Shown: in pieces, positions 1 through 7,698 of the stretch
Position numbering within the stretch: position 1 is the first letter of the stretch
How the letters are laid out: each line of letters starts with the position of its first letter
Assembly: GCF_020165195.1 (NCBI RefSeq)
Contig: NZ_JAIUHR010000026.1
Location: 38,364-102,363 of the forward strand
Length of the DNA stretch: 64,000 bases
Source: Mesorhizobium sp. CA14
GTDB lineage: Bacteria > Pseudomonadota > Alphaproteobacteria > Rhizobiales > Rhizobiaceae
Direction: 5' to 3'
Translations under genes and position numbers: made by a program
The notes under the pieces: generated by a model
What the model was told of the DNA's origin: nothing
Databases searched by the model: none
What the model saw: the letters and a program-made list of their open reading frames with translations, nothing else

Positions 1-400
1 CGCAATCGCCGCCCAGCGTGTTGAGCTGCGCCTTCAATCCATCGACATCGCCTGGCGGCGAGGCGACCGCTTCCTTGGTGTTGACCAGGAACTTGTCCTC
101 GGCAGCCTTGAAGCCGGCCATGTCTTGCCAGATTTTCGGCGCGGCGGTGGTGTCGCCTTTGTCGCTGCCGGTCGGGAAGAGCTTTTCGGCATCGAACTTC
201 TCGGCATTGGCCTGCAATGCCTTCAGCGTCGTCAGCACGGCGGCCGCGTCGAAATCCTCCTCGCCCTTGACCACCTTGGACAACTGGCCAGCGAGCTTGC
301 CGCGTTCCTTCATCAGGGCCTGGCGATCCTGGATCGGATCGGCATAGGCGGCCGACCCGACAAAGGCGAGCATAGAGATGGCGATGACAAGCTTTCTCAT
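1..400 (-). CDS. Cytochrome c'/c556-family protein (partial, cut by window edge)
   Basis: The N-terminal 133 residues are visible. They start with a short Sec signal peptide (MRKLVIAISMLAFVGSAAYA, cleavage after AYA) and continue as an alpha-helical mature domain with the composition of the cytochrome c' / c556 family (periplasmic four-helix bundle, one haem c). The visible part ends with GGDC, which fits the first Cys of the family's C-terminal CxxCH haem motif, but the rest of that motif lies beyond the window. The start ATG (complement of 398-400) is the only sensible one because the signal peptide begins there. Family members are soluble periplasmic electron carriers of often unknown partner. 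The gene points out of the window, so its downstream context is unseen. Confidence 0.7.
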   Translation of the reverse strand, partial: MRKLVIAISMLAFVGSAAYADPIQDRQALMKERGKLAGQLSKVVKGEEDFDAAAVLTTLKALQANAEKFDAEKLFPTGSDKGDTTAAPKIWQDMAGFKAAEDKFLVNTKEAVASPPGDVDGLKAQLNTLGGDC

Positions 401-479
401 TCAATTGGCTCCATGGTGAAGATACTTCGCGACCAGAGCGCTTCACCGTTTCACGGCGAAATGCCCTAGCTCCTTGTTG

Positions 480-529
480 GCGCAATTCCGGGCGGAAAAC
501 CGGTCCATGCTTTTCCTGGAATTGCTCTG
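480..529 (-). repeat. Short palindromic repeat, GCAATTCC type (family C)
   Basis: An imperfect hairpin of about 50 bp whose tips are GCAATTCC (482-489) and GGAATTGC (518-525), with an inner GGAAAACCGG core. A second copy in the opposite orientation lies at 1357-1405, beyond the superoxide dismutase gene. Short palindromes of this kind are scattered between genes in Rhizobiales chromosomes. No coding role is visible. Confidence 0.7.
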
Positions 530-607
530 AACGCTAACGGGCGTCGCGGCGGGATTATTCCCTTCGCCGTGACGATTTTGCGGGCTGTCCTGTGGTTTCC
601 CTCAGCC

Positions 608-640
608 GAAAAAGAAAAGCCCCGGCGTGCCGGGGCTCTT
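608..640 (-). terminator. Rho-independent terminator of the superoxide dismutase gene
   Basis: On the minus strand an 8-bp GC-only-plus-AT-tip stem (AGCCCCGG / CCGGGGCT at 618-625 and 630-637, loop 626-629) is followed by a T-rich tract (TTTCTTTTT). It sits about 14 bp after the stop codon of the dismutase gene, as an intrinsic terminator should. Confidence 0.9.
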
Positions 641-651
641 CAGTGAATCGC

Positions 652-1254
652 TCAACCTTTGGCCTTCTCGTACATCTCCAGGACGTGGTCCCAGTTGATC
701 AGGCTGTCGACGAAGGCCTCGAGATATTTCGGGCGCGCGTTGCGGTAGTCGATGTAATAGGAGTGCTCCCAGACGTCGACGCCGAGGATCGGCGAACCGC
801 CATGAACCAGCGGGTTCTCGCCATTCGGGGTCTTGGAGATTTCCAGCTTGCCGTTCTTGACCGCGACCCAGGCCCAGCCGGAGCCGAACTGGGTGGTGCC
901 GGCGGCGATGAAATCCGCCTTGAACTTGTCGTAACCGCCGAGGTCGCTGTCGAAGGCCTTCTGCAGCGCGCCCGGCAGCTTGTTGCCGCCGCCGCCCTTC
1001 TTCATCCACTTCCAGAAATGGATGTGGTTGTAGTGCTGGGCGGCGTTGTTGAAGAGCCCGGCATTTTTGCCGAAGGACTGCTTCACGGCCTCTTCGACCG
1101 ATAGGTCGCCCATTCCGGCCTCGGCGGCGAGCTTGTTGCCGTTGTCGACATAGGCCTTGTGGTGCTTGTCGTGGTGATACTCCAGCGTCTCCTTCGACAT
1201 GTAAGGCTGCAAGGCCTCGTAGTCATAAGGCAAAGCGGGCAACTCAAAAGCCAT
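652..1254 (-). CDS. sodB: Superoxide dismutase (Fe/Mn family)
   Basis: Cytoplasmic dismutase that converts superoxide to hydrogen peroxide and oxygen. The product is 200 aa, normal for the family. The N-terminal alpha-hairpin domain carries the first metal ligand in YHHDKHH (around residue 27) and the second in the NHIHFW motif. The C-terminal domain holds the DVWEHSYYIDY signature with the Asp and His ligands. The stretch NNAAQ before the second ligand carries the Gln position typical of Fe enzymes, so Fe or cambialistic use is likelier than strict Mn, but metal use cannot be read with certainty. The start is the ATG at 1254, preceded by GAGGGAG at good spacing; a longer reading frame to 1407 runs into a palindromic repeat and has no family similarity. 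The gene is monocistronic: a terminator follows and the upstream neighbour is separate. Confidence 0.95.
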   Translation of the reverse strand: MAFELPALPYDYEALQPYMSKETLEYHHDKHHKAYVDNGNKLAAEAGMGDLSVEEAVKQSFGKNAGLFNNAAQHYNHIHFWKWMKKGGGGNKLPGALQKAFDSDLGGYDKFKADFIAAGTTQFGSGWAWVAVKNGKLEISKTPNGENPLVHGGSPILGVDVWEHSYYIDYRNARPKYLEAFVDSLINWDHVLEMYEKAKG

Positions 1255-1356
1255 GGATGGTACTCCCTCGAGGAAAAAGTCCGGTGAAACTACCGAGCTA
1301 AGATAGGTCTGGAATGGATCGGGGCAACTCCGGAATGGAGCGCCGAGCGACTTTTT

Positions 1357-1405
1357 AGAGCAATTCCGGGGAAAGTGTGAAACGGTTTTCCGCCCGCAAT
1401 TGCGC
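1357..1405 (+). repeat. Short palindromic repeat, GCAATTCC type (family C)
   Basis: A copy of the element at 480-529 in the opposite orientation: AGAGCAATTCCGG at one end, GCAATTGCGC at the other, with a GAAA...GGTTTTCC core. The right tip is diverged (GCAATTGC in place of GGAATTGC). With the first copy it brackets the superoxide dismutase gene. It lies in the 209-bp gap between the dismutase and the aminotransferase gene; nothing else is evident there. Confidence 0.65.
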
Positions 1406-1463
1406 AAACAAGAAAGATGGAGCGGTTCGCTATTTCAACGAAACGGTGAGCCGCTCCCGCGGC

Positions 1464-2342
1464 TCAGGCGGCGGACGTCGAATGCGCCCACTCCCAATAG
1501 AGCTCGCGCGCCTTCTTGGCCACGGGTCCGGGCTGCAGATCGCGGTTCTCGATGCAAGTGACCGGCACGACCTTGGAGTGGTTGCCGGTCGAGAAGATCT
1601 CGTCGGCTTCGAGGAAATCGTGAACCGACAGCGTCTTCTCGGTGGTCCTGAAGCCGTAGTCGCCGAGCAGGTTGATGGTACGCGAGCGGGTGATACCCGA
1701 CAGGAACGTGCCGTTCGGCGCCGGCGTCATCACATGACCGTCCTTGACCAGGAAGATGTTGGAGGTTCCGGTCTCGGCGACATTGCCCAGCATGTCGAGC
1801 ACCAGCGCGTTGTCGAAGCCGCGGTTCTTGGCCTCCAGGATGGCGCGGCCATTGTTGGGGTAGAGGCAGCCCGCCTTGGCGTTGGTGGGCATGGTCTCGA
1901 TGGTCGGGCGCCGGAACGGCGAGACGCCTACCGAAAAGCCGGAAGGCGGGATCATCGGCGATTCATAGAGGCAGAGGCAGAAGCGGGTCGAGTCCGGGTC
2001 GGCCGGAACGCCCATATAGCCGCCATGCTCGGCCCAATACATCGGCCTGATATAGACCGCCGTCTTGCCGTCGAATTTCTTCAAACCGTCCCAAGTCAGG
2101 CCGACGATCTCTTCCGTCGTCATCGAAGGCTTCAGGCCAAGCGCGATCGCGGAAGCGTTGACGCGAGCGGAGTGCAACTCGAGGTCGGGCGCGACGCCTT
2201 CGAACCAGCGGCCGCCGTCGAAGACGCTGGTGCCAAGCCACATGGCATGGCTGCGCGGCCCCAGTATCGCGACATTGCCTTCATACCAGTCGCCGTCCAC
2301 ATAGGTCCAAGTCGCGGTTTGCGCCGCTGCCGCCAGTGTCAT
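1464..2342 (-). CDS. ilvE: Branched-chain amino acid aminotransferase (class IV)
   Basis: PLP enzyme that transfers the amino group between glutamate and the 2-oxo acids of Leu, Ile and Val, the last step of their synthesis and first step of breakdown; cytoplasmic. The product is 292 aa, the usual length. The PLP lysine is in NAKAGCLYPNNGRAILEA, followed by the family hallmarks ALVLDMLGNVAETGTSNIFLVKDG and FLSGITRSRTI. I use the ATG at 2342 because the protein then begins a few residues before the conserved TWTYVDGDWYEGN; the open frame upstream of it is not family-like and reaches into a repeat. The ribosome site is weak (GGCGAGC). Another class IV activity (for example D-amino acid aminotransferase) is possible but less likely. 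Confidence 0.88.
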   Translation of the reverse strand: MTLAAAAQTATWTYVDGDWYEGNVAILGPRSHAMWLGTSVFDGGRWFEGVAPDLELHSARVNASAIALGLKPSMTTEEIVGLTWDGLKKFDGKTAVYIRPMYWAEHGGYMGVPADPDSTRFCLCLYESPMIPPSGFSVGVSPFRRPTIETMPTNAKAGCLYPNNGRAILEAKNRGFDNALVLDMLGNVAETGTSNIFLVKDGHVMTPAPNGTFLSGITRSRTINLLGDYGFRTTEKTLSVHDFLEADEIFSTGNHSKVVPVTCIENRDLQPGPVAKKARELYWEWAHSTSAA

Positions 2343-2493
2343 GCTCGCCGTCCATATGAGTGATTTCAGGCCGTCATTGGACGATGCTTTGACGGTTGGC
2401 GTCAACCAACATGGCCGAAAATCGTTGAGGCCAGCGGCACTTGCAGGGCGTCGCGCGAACGGATCGTGCAACGCCCTGTTAAGTCTTATGTTT

Positions 2494-2543
2494 GATGCAT
2501 GCCGGTTTCCTAAAACTGCGACACACTTTTGGGAGATATGCAT
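2494..2543. repeat. Degenerate palindromic repeat, ATGCAT type (family B)
   Basis: The tips ATGCAT (2495-2500 and 2538-2543) surround the inner arms CCTAAAA and TTTTGGG. It is a worn copy of the better preserved element at 53808-53854. It lies in the 254-bp divergent gap between the aminotransferase and the dehalogenase, which presumably also holds both promoters; I could not pick out convincing -35/-10 pairs. Confidence 0.5.
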
Positions 2544-2596
2544 TAAAGCGCAATCAGCGCTTGCGCGGGACGCATCCCCGCCTCAAAACTCTTGTC

Positions 2597-3259
2597 ATGC
2601 ATCATGCGGCCTATGTCTTCGACGCCTATGGCACGTTGTTCGACGTGCACGCCGCCGTGCGCCGCCATGCCGGCGAGATCGGCCCGGACGGCCAGCTGCT
2701 CTCCGAAATCTGGCGCGCCAAGCAGCTCGAATATTCCTGGGTACGGACCCTGATGGGCGCATACGCCGACTTCTGGCAACTGACCGAGCAGGCGCTGGAT
2801 TTCGCTTTGCGCAAGGTGCCCTCGGCCGATCCGGCGCTGCGGCCGAAATTGCTCGAGGCTTACTGGCGGCTCGATTGCTACCCGGAGGTGCCTGCCGTGC
2901 TGAAGGCGCTCAAAGCGTCGGGCGCGAAGCTTGCGATCCTCTCCAACGGCTCGCCGGAAATGCTCGACGCTGCGGTCAAATCCGCGGCGCTCGACCAGAT
3001 CCTCGACGACGTGTTTTCGGTCGACCAGGTCAAACGCTTCAAGACCGACCCCTCGGTCTACGATATGGTGGTCACCGGCTGGCGGCTCTATCCGGGCGCG
3101 GTGTCGTTCCAGTCGTCGAACCGCTGGGACATAGCCGGCGCCGCAAAGTTCGGTTTCCGTACGGTCTGGATCAACCGGACCAATCAGCCGGACGAATACC
3201 GCGACTTTCCGCCGGGGCTGATCCTGCCATCCCTGGAAGGTCTTCTGGCGGCCGTCTGA
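2597..3259 (+). CDS. Haloacid dehalogenase, type II (HAD superfamily)
   Basis: A 220-aa HAD hydrolase of the L-2-haloacid dehalogenase subgroup, which hydrolyses the carbon-halogen bond of short 2-haloacids through an aspartyl ester. Motif I is FDAYGTLFDV with the nucleophile Asp at residue 9. Motif II is LSNGSPEML, the motif III lysine is in VDQVKRFKTDPSVY, and the substrate-shaping SSNRWDIAGA segment is typical of dehalogenases and unlike HAD phosphatases. The chosen ATG puts motif I at the expected position; no strong ribosome site precedes it. Its neighbours do not suggest a pathway, so the natural substrate is unknown. Confidence 0.85.
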   Translation: MHHAAYVFDAYGTLFDVHAAVRRHAGEIGPDGQLLSEIWRAKQLEYSWVRTLMGAYADFWQLTEQALDFALRKVPSADPALRPKLLEAYWRLDCYPEVPAVLKALKASGAKLAILSNGSPEMLDAAVKSAALDQILDDVFSVDQVKRFKTDPSVYDMVVTGWRLYPGAVSFQSSNRWDIAGAAKFGFRTVWINRTNQPDEYRDFPPGLILPSLEGLLAAV

Positions 3260-3431
3260 GCCTTCTGTTGCTGCAGCGCAACAGCTGCGGCGCGGTCACA
3301 GCTTCGCCTTTTTCTGTCCACCCTCAGGCCAGAATTGGAACCGCCTATCGCCGCCGACTGTTATGAATGCCGCCTGCGACGTGCCCGCGAATTCATGCTT
3401 TCTTGCGAATTACGACCTAGAAAAGGCAACC

Positions 3432-4253
3432 ATGTCAGACGCTTCCTTCCGCATCAGCCGCCGTGGCTTTCTCAATCTCACGGCCCTTGGCGCTGCTTCG
3501 GCCGCCGTTTCCGCCTGCACCACCACCGGTCCGGCCCCTGCCCCCATCCAGCCGCCGCCGCCCACCTATGTCGAGCCGCCGCTCGGCGATTACGCGACGA
3601 TGTATGGCGCCATGTCCGACAATGGCTTTGACCTGCCGGCCATTCCGGTGAACAAGATTGATCACCAGTTCTTGCGCCAGATCGTTCCCGATCCGACCGG
3701 ACAGCGCCCGGGCACTATCGTCGTCGATACCACTGGTCACTTCCTCTATCTGGTACGCGAGGGCGGCCAGGCGATCCGCTACGGCGTCGGCCTCGGCCGC
3801 GCCGGCTTCGAATGGTCGGGCGACGCGGTCGTGCAGTGGAAGCAGAAATGGCCGAAATGGACGCCGCCGGACGAGATGGTCGCCCGCCAGCCGGAACTGA
3901 CGCAATTCAGCGCCAAGAATGGCGGCATGCCGGGCGGCCTGAAGAACCCGCTCGGGGCGCGTGCGCTCTATCTCTTCCAGGGCAACCAGGACACGCTCTA
4001 TCGCTTGCACGGCTCGCCCGAATGGTGGTCGATCGGCAAGTCGGTATCGTCGGGCTGCGTGCGGCTGATCAACCAGGACATCATCGACCTCTACGACCGC
4101 GTGCCGACCAAGACCCCGGTCATCGTGACAGCCAATATCGGCGCGCCGGAAGAGAACATGCCGGAGCGCAAGGCGATCCCGATCGACAACGGTGTGCCGA
4201 CGGGCTCGATCCTGCTCGGCCCGGTCAAGAATCTCACCAACGAGATTTTCTAA
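3432..4253 (+). CDS. L,D-transpeptidase, Tat-exported lipoprotein
   Basis: A 273-aa cell-envelope enzyme of the YkuD/ErfK family that forms 3-3 cross-links in peptidoglycan or attaches proteins to it. The N-terminus has a twin-arginine signal (ISRRGFLNLTALG) and a lipobox ending at Cys29 (AVSAC), so export through Tat and lipid anchoring are both predicted. A Pro-rich linker follows. The catalytic YkuD domain occupies roughly residues 95-240, with the signature HGSPEWWSIGKSVSSGCVRL (His and the nucleophile Cys). The start ATG at 3432 gives this signal; longer in-frame starts add an unrelated N-terminus. It converges on the MocR gene with 12 bp between stops. Confidence 0.92.
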   Translation: MSDASFRISRRGFLNLTALGAASAAVSACTTTGPAPAPIQPPPPTYVEPPLGDYATMYGAMSDNGFDLPAIPVNKIDHQFLRQIVPDPTGQRPGTIVVDTTGHFLYLVREGGQAIRYGVGLGRAGFEWSGDAVVQWKQKWPKWTPPDEMVARQPELTQFSAKNGGMPGGLKNPLGARALYLFQGNQDTLYRLHGSPEWWSIGKSVSSGCVRLINQDIIDLYDRVPTKTPVIVTANIGAPEENMPERKAIPIDNGVPTGSILLGPVKNLTNEIF

Positions 4254-4265
4254 GACGGTAATCGG

Positions 4266-5690
4266 TCAGCGGTGCTCGGCCAAAATCGTGGCCAGCACCG
4301 CGACGCCGCGTCGCAATGCCTCCGCGTCGAGCCCGGCGTAGCCCAGGATGAAGCCGGCCGTTTCCGGCCTGGGTCCGCCCGGATCGTAAAGGGGCGACAC
4401 CGGATAGAGGCCGATGCCGGCAGCGCGCGCCGCCGCGATGATCGCCGGTTCGCGTCCGGCATCGATGCCGTTCATCCAGGCGACGACATGCAGGCCGGTA
4501 TCGGCTCCGGCGACAGTGACCCTTGGCCCCAGTCGATCAATCAACGCCTTGAGCAGGATGTCCCGGCGCTCGGCGTTCTTCCTGCGGATGCTGCGCACGT
4601 GGCGTTCGTAGGCGCCGCTCGCCAGCAGCTCGGCCAACACGTCCTGCTCCAGCATCGGAGCATGCCGGTCGGTCAGGCGCTTGGCCTCGCCGAATGCCCG
4701 GCGAAGGCTCAGGGGAACGACGAGATAGCCGAGCCTCAAGGTCGGCGAGAGCGTCTTGGACAGCGTGCCGACATAGATGACGGTGTCCGCGTCCAGCGCC
4801 TGCAGCGGCGGAATGGGGCTGATGTCGTGACGGTATTCGCCGTCATAATCGTCCTCCACGACATAGGCCCCCGTGCCGGCGGCCCAGGCCAGCAGCGAAC
4901 GCCGCCGTGTCGCCGAAAGCACGCCGCCGAGCGGAAACTGATGCGAAGGCGTCACATAGGCGAGACGGGCCGGCGGCAGCTTTTCCGTCCGTAGCCCATC
5001 GGCATCGACAGGAACGGGCACGGCAATGCCTCCCGCCGCCACGAAGGCGTGACGTGCCAGCAGATAGCCGGGGTTCTCGATCACAAAAGGATCGCCGGGA
5101 TCGAGCAGCAGCCGCGCGCAGAGGTCGAGCCCCTGCTGCGAGCCGTTTACGACGACGATCTGGTCCGGCGTGCAATTGATGCCGCGAGCCCGCCAGAGAT
5201 AGGCTTGAAGCGCATTACGCAGACCGGAAGACCCCTGCGGGTCGCCATAGCGCAGCCGCGCGGCGCGATTGACGATTGCCTTGTTTGACGCCCGCCGCCA
5301 GGCCAGCACGGGAAAGTCCGCTCCCGACAGGTCGCCATAGCGGAAATCCGCAATCTTGGCCGGCTGCGCCAACGCCGTCGGAGGCAGGGTCAGCAACCGT
5401 CGCGCGAATGCCGACAGGTGCCGCGGCGAAGCGGCCGCGACGGGCGCTTCGCCCGATGCCTTCTCCAGCCCCGGAGCAACGATTGCGCGCGCCCCTTGCC
5501 GGATGATCAGGTAGCCCTCGGCATCGAGTTGGCTGTAGGCCGCGGTCACCGTGGTCCGCGACGCGCCCCATTCGGCGGCAAAGGCCCGCGTCGACGGCAA
5601 GCGGTCGCCGGGCCTGTAGGCGCCGCTGTGGATCTGCTCCTTGATGGCCGCGATTATGCGGCGCGCGACGCCATCCTCCAACTGGACCAC
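4266..5690 (-). CDS. MocR-type (GntR/aminotransferase) transcriptional regulator
   Basis: A two-domain regulator of the MocR/PdxR class, about 474 aa. Residues ~10-75 form a GntR winged helix (RPGDRLPSTRAFAAEWGASRTTVTAAYSQL). From ~residue 115 onward is an aminotransferase fold-type I domain that senses PLP or an amino compound; its PLP lysine is in GTLSKTLSPTLRLGYL and the substrate-aspartate region reads EDDYDGEYR. The start is GTG at 5690 with AAGG six bases upstream; a TTG at 5693 is the only other in-frame option, because a TGA lies three codons before it. It is divergent from the PaiB-like gene, the usual arrangement in which such a regulator controls its neighbour and itself. Confidence 0.9.
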   Translation of the reverse strand: MVQLEDGVARRIIAAIKEQIHSGAYRPGDRLPSTRAFAAEWGASRTTVTAAYSQLDAEGYLIIRQGARAIVAPGLEKASGEAPVAAASPRHLSAFARRLLTLPPTALAQPAKIADFRYGDLSGADFPVLAWRRASNKAIVNRAARLRYGDPQGSSGLRNALQAYLWRARGINCTPDQIVVVNGSQQGLDLCARLLLDPGDPFVIENPGYLLARHAFVAAGGIAVPVPVDADGLRTEKLPPARLAYVTPSHQFPLGGVLSATRRRSLLAWAAGTGAYVVEDDYDGEYRHDISPIPPLQALDADTVIYVGTLSKTLSPTLRLGYLVVPLSLRRAFGEAKRLTDRHAPMLEQDVLAELLASGAYERHVRSIRRKNAERRDILLKALIDRLGPRVTVAGADTGLHVVAWMNGIDAGREPAIIAAARAAGIGLYPVSPLYDPGGPRPETAGFILGYAGLDAEALRRGVAVLATILAEHR

Positions 5691-5767
5691 CAATAACCTT
5701 CAAAACTGGATATTCCAAGCAAGCCAGCTTTCCGGCATCTTGCTGTGCAACGCAAGGAGTTTTCATC
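5691..5767. promoter_or_regulatory. Divergent promoter region with AACTGGA direct repeats
   Basis: The gap between the MocR regulator and the PaiB-like gene. AACTGGA occurs at 5680-5686 (just inside the regulator) and again at 5704-5710, 24 bp apart on the same strand. MocR proteins commonly bind direct repeats in such divergent gaps, so this is a candidate operator by analogy only. The ribosome site of the PaiB-like gene (AAGGAG at about 5753-5758) is clear. Confidence 0.35.
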
Positions 5768-6391
5768 ATGTACATCCCGCCTGCCTTCCGCGACGACGAT
5801 CAAGAGAGCCTAATGGCCACGATCCGCGCGGCGCGTCTGGCGACGCTGATCACCGCCACGGCGGAAGGTCCGCTGGCGACGCCGTTGCCGCTTTTGCTCG
5901 ACGAGAACGAGGGCGAGCATGGCGTGATCTACGGCCATGTCGCAAAGGCAAACCCGCAATGGCGCGTGCCGCTGGTGGGCGATGGCCTGGCGATCTTCAT
6001 GGGGCCGGACGCCTATGTGACGCCGACCTGGTACCAGACCAAGCAGGAGACTGGAAAGGTCGTCCCGACCTGGAACTATGTCGCCGTCCATGCCCATGGT
6101 CCTGTCGAATTCTTCGAGGACGCCGGCAGGCTGCTCGAGGTCGTGACCCGGCTGACCAACCTGCATGAAGGCGGGCGCACCGCACCCTGGGCCGTATCGG
6201 ACGCGCCGGCGGATTTCGTTCAGTCGCAGCTCAAGGGGATTGTCGGCCTGCGCATGCCGATCACGCGGCTCGAGGGCAAGCGCAAGATGAGCCAGAACCG
6301 CAACGCCGCCGATCGCGCCGGTGTTATATCCGGCCTGTCATCGAGCGACAGTCCGTCGGACCGCGAGGTCGCGCCGCTCATTCCAGTGTGA
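5768..6391 (+). CDS. PaiB-like FMN-binding protein
   Basis: A 207-aa protein of the PaiB / FMN-binding split-barrel family: MYIPPAFRDDD at the N-terminus, then the ATLITAT...ATPLPLLLDE barrel, GDGLAIFMGPDAYVTPTWY and VVPTWNYVAVHAHG, all typical. Members bind FMN or related cofactors and were named from a Bacillus sporulation and protease regulator, but the biochemical role of most is not known. AAGGAG lies eight bases upstream of the ATG. Its divergent MocR neighbour, whose family senses PLP-type ligands, suggests a role in amine or vitamin B6-linked metabolism (inference). It converges on the DUF4189 gene with a 49-bp gap. Confidence 0.85.
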   Translation: MYIPPAFRDDDQESLMATIRAARLATLITATAEGPLATPLPLLLDENEGEHGVIYGHVAKANPQWRVPLVGDGLAIFMGPDAYVTPTWYQTKQETGKVVPTWNYVAVHAHGPVEFFEDAGRLLEVVTRLTNLHEGGRTAPWAVSDAPADFVQSQLKGIVGLRMPITRLEGKRKMSQNRNAADRAGVISGLSSSDSPSDREVAPLIPV

Positions 6392-6440
6392 AAGGCGCGA
6401 CGTCGGCCAACCGCCGCGGCTGCTTGAGTTCCGCATCAAG

Positions 6441-6917
6441 TCAGGTGCAGACCCACTCGCGGATCTTGCATTCCTTGTTCTCGCCTCCGCACTGGGCTGT
6501 CGCCTTGTCCTCGGCTTCGCGGCGGGTCGTGGCCGACGCTGCACCCCAGAATGGCGTCGCCGCGCCACGGCTCTTGCCGACCGAGAGCGCCGCGCAGTGC
6601 TCGTAGGGAAAGCCGGTGCCGTCATCATCGTCCCAATGGCGATGGTTGCGGAACACCTCGACCACCCGGCAGCCCTTGCCGTCCGCGTTCTCGCAGTGCT
6701 TGAGCGCGATGTCTTCCGCCTCTTGCCGTTTGTCGGCGCCCCAGAAGAAGCCGTGACGGCCGTCGCCCGGCGAATAGGCGATCGCGCCCCAGATGCCCTT
6801 TTCCTCGCTCGCCGACGCTGGCGGTGACGGGGCGACCAGGTCAGCGGCGTTGCTCGCAATCGTAAGCCCGGCGAGCGCCGCAAGCAGCGGGATCGAAAGG
6901 CGGGGATTGATCAGCAT
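6441..6917 (-). CDS. DUF4189-domain secreted protein
   Basis: A 158-aa exported protein. Residues 1-24 form a Sec signal peptide (MLINPRLSIPLLAALAGLTIASNAA). The mature part is a DUF4189-like domain: WGAIAYSPGDGRHGFFWGADKRQEAEDIALKHC near the start, a second AEDKATAQCGG repeat near the end, and six or more cysteines that could form disulfides. The function of DUF4189 is unknown; it is common in secreted proteins of Rhizobiales and other bacteria. GGAG precedes the ATG at 6917 by seven bases. It is the last gene of an apparent operon beginning with the unrecognised 151-aa gene and the trimeric autotransporter, 49 bp after the 239-aa gene. Confidence 0.75.
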   Translation of the reverse strand: MLINPRLSIPLLAALAGLTIASNAADLVAPSPPASASEEKGIWGAIAYSPGDGRHGFFWGADKRQEAEDIALKHCENADGKGCRVVEVFRNHRHWDDDDGTGFPYEHCAALSVGKSRGAATPFWGAASATTRREAEDKATAQCGGENKECKIREWVCT

Positions 6918-6966
6918 CTTCGTGCTCCAGTTGCAGCTATTCACCAGTCGACCGTCATGCCCGGCT

Positions 6967-7686
6967 CTAGCCGCCCATGCGCGCGACCGAGACGACGATG
7001 CAAGTATTGCCGGTCGGGACCAGCAGCGCCTGGCCGGCATTGTCGGCCAGGTTGAAAAGCATCGAGTTCGAAAGATTGTCCGCCAGCAGGCTGCCCTTCG
7101 GAAGCGTCCCGGCGACTTCCTGGCAAGAGCGAGGGAACGGCGCCACGCGCACGAAGCCGCCCTCGCAGCTCTGGCCGAGAGGCGAGGCAAAAACGACGCC
7201 CGCGGCCTGTGTCTTGTAGTTCGGCAGGTTATAGCTCATCCCGGCGACGGCCTGCACGGCGTGGGTGTCGGGCGAAGTGTTGTCCCATTGCGTCTGGATC
7301 GCATAGGTCGACCCGGCAGTCAGAGCCTGCCCCATCGTGGCAAAGAGATTGGCGCAGGTGCGGACGCCTGCCTGCGCGACATGCGCCTGAAAGGGATTCT
7401 TGTTTGCCGAGGCGTCGGCCGTCGCGGGCAAGGCTTCTGCCGGCTTGCCCTGCATGGGCGCCTGCGCCTGCGCGGAGGCCGTGCCCGCGACGAATGTTCC
7501 AAGCGCGGGATAGAGGCGGAACGACAGGACCACCGCCGCCGCGACCAAGACCGCGAACGCGCCGAGCAGCGCCGTGTTTCGCACCAGGCGCCGGCCTGGC
7601 GAACGCTGTGGCGGCGGACTCGCCGGCGGCTCCGGCAGCGCGACCGGCTGCGTCAGGATTCTGTCCTCGATGGATTGGCGTGTCAT
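6967..7686 (-). CDS. Unrecognised membrane-anchored periplasmic protein (239 aa)
   Basis: I do not recognise this family. Residues 1-33 are a Pro-rich cytoplasmic segment, residues ~34-58 one hydrophobic span (LVRNTALLGAFAVLVAAAVVLSF), and residues ~85-239 a periplasmic domain with four cysteines (RTCANL, GQSCEGG, RSCQEV, GNTCIV) that could form two disulfides. The C-terminal half repeats hydrophobic strand-like stretches (NSMLFNLADNAGQALLVP). Topology is type II, N-in. It starts 12 bp after the IalB-family gene and precedes the DUF4189 gene, so it is probably co-transcribed with the autotransporter and may help its assembly or modify the envelope. That role is inference from position only. 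Confidence 0.6.
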   Translation of the reverse strand: MTRQSIEDRILTQPVALPEPPASPPPQRSPGRRLVRNTALLGAFAVLVAAAVVLSFRLYPALGTFVAGTASAQAQAPMQGKPAEALPATADASANKNPFQAHVAQAGVRTCANLFATMGQALTAGSTYAIQTQWDNTSPDTHAVQAVAGMSYNLPNYKTQAAGVVFASPLGQSCEGGFVRVAPFPRSCQEVAGTLPKGSLLADNLSNSMLFNLADNAGQALLVPTGNTCIVVSVARMGG

Positions 7687-7698
7687 CTCAAAGTCTTT

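Noticed and set aside
1255..1407. An N-terminal extension of superoxide dismutase to 251 aa.
   Set aside because: It reads through a palindromic repeat and the internal ATG at 1254 has a good ribosome site and the family start.
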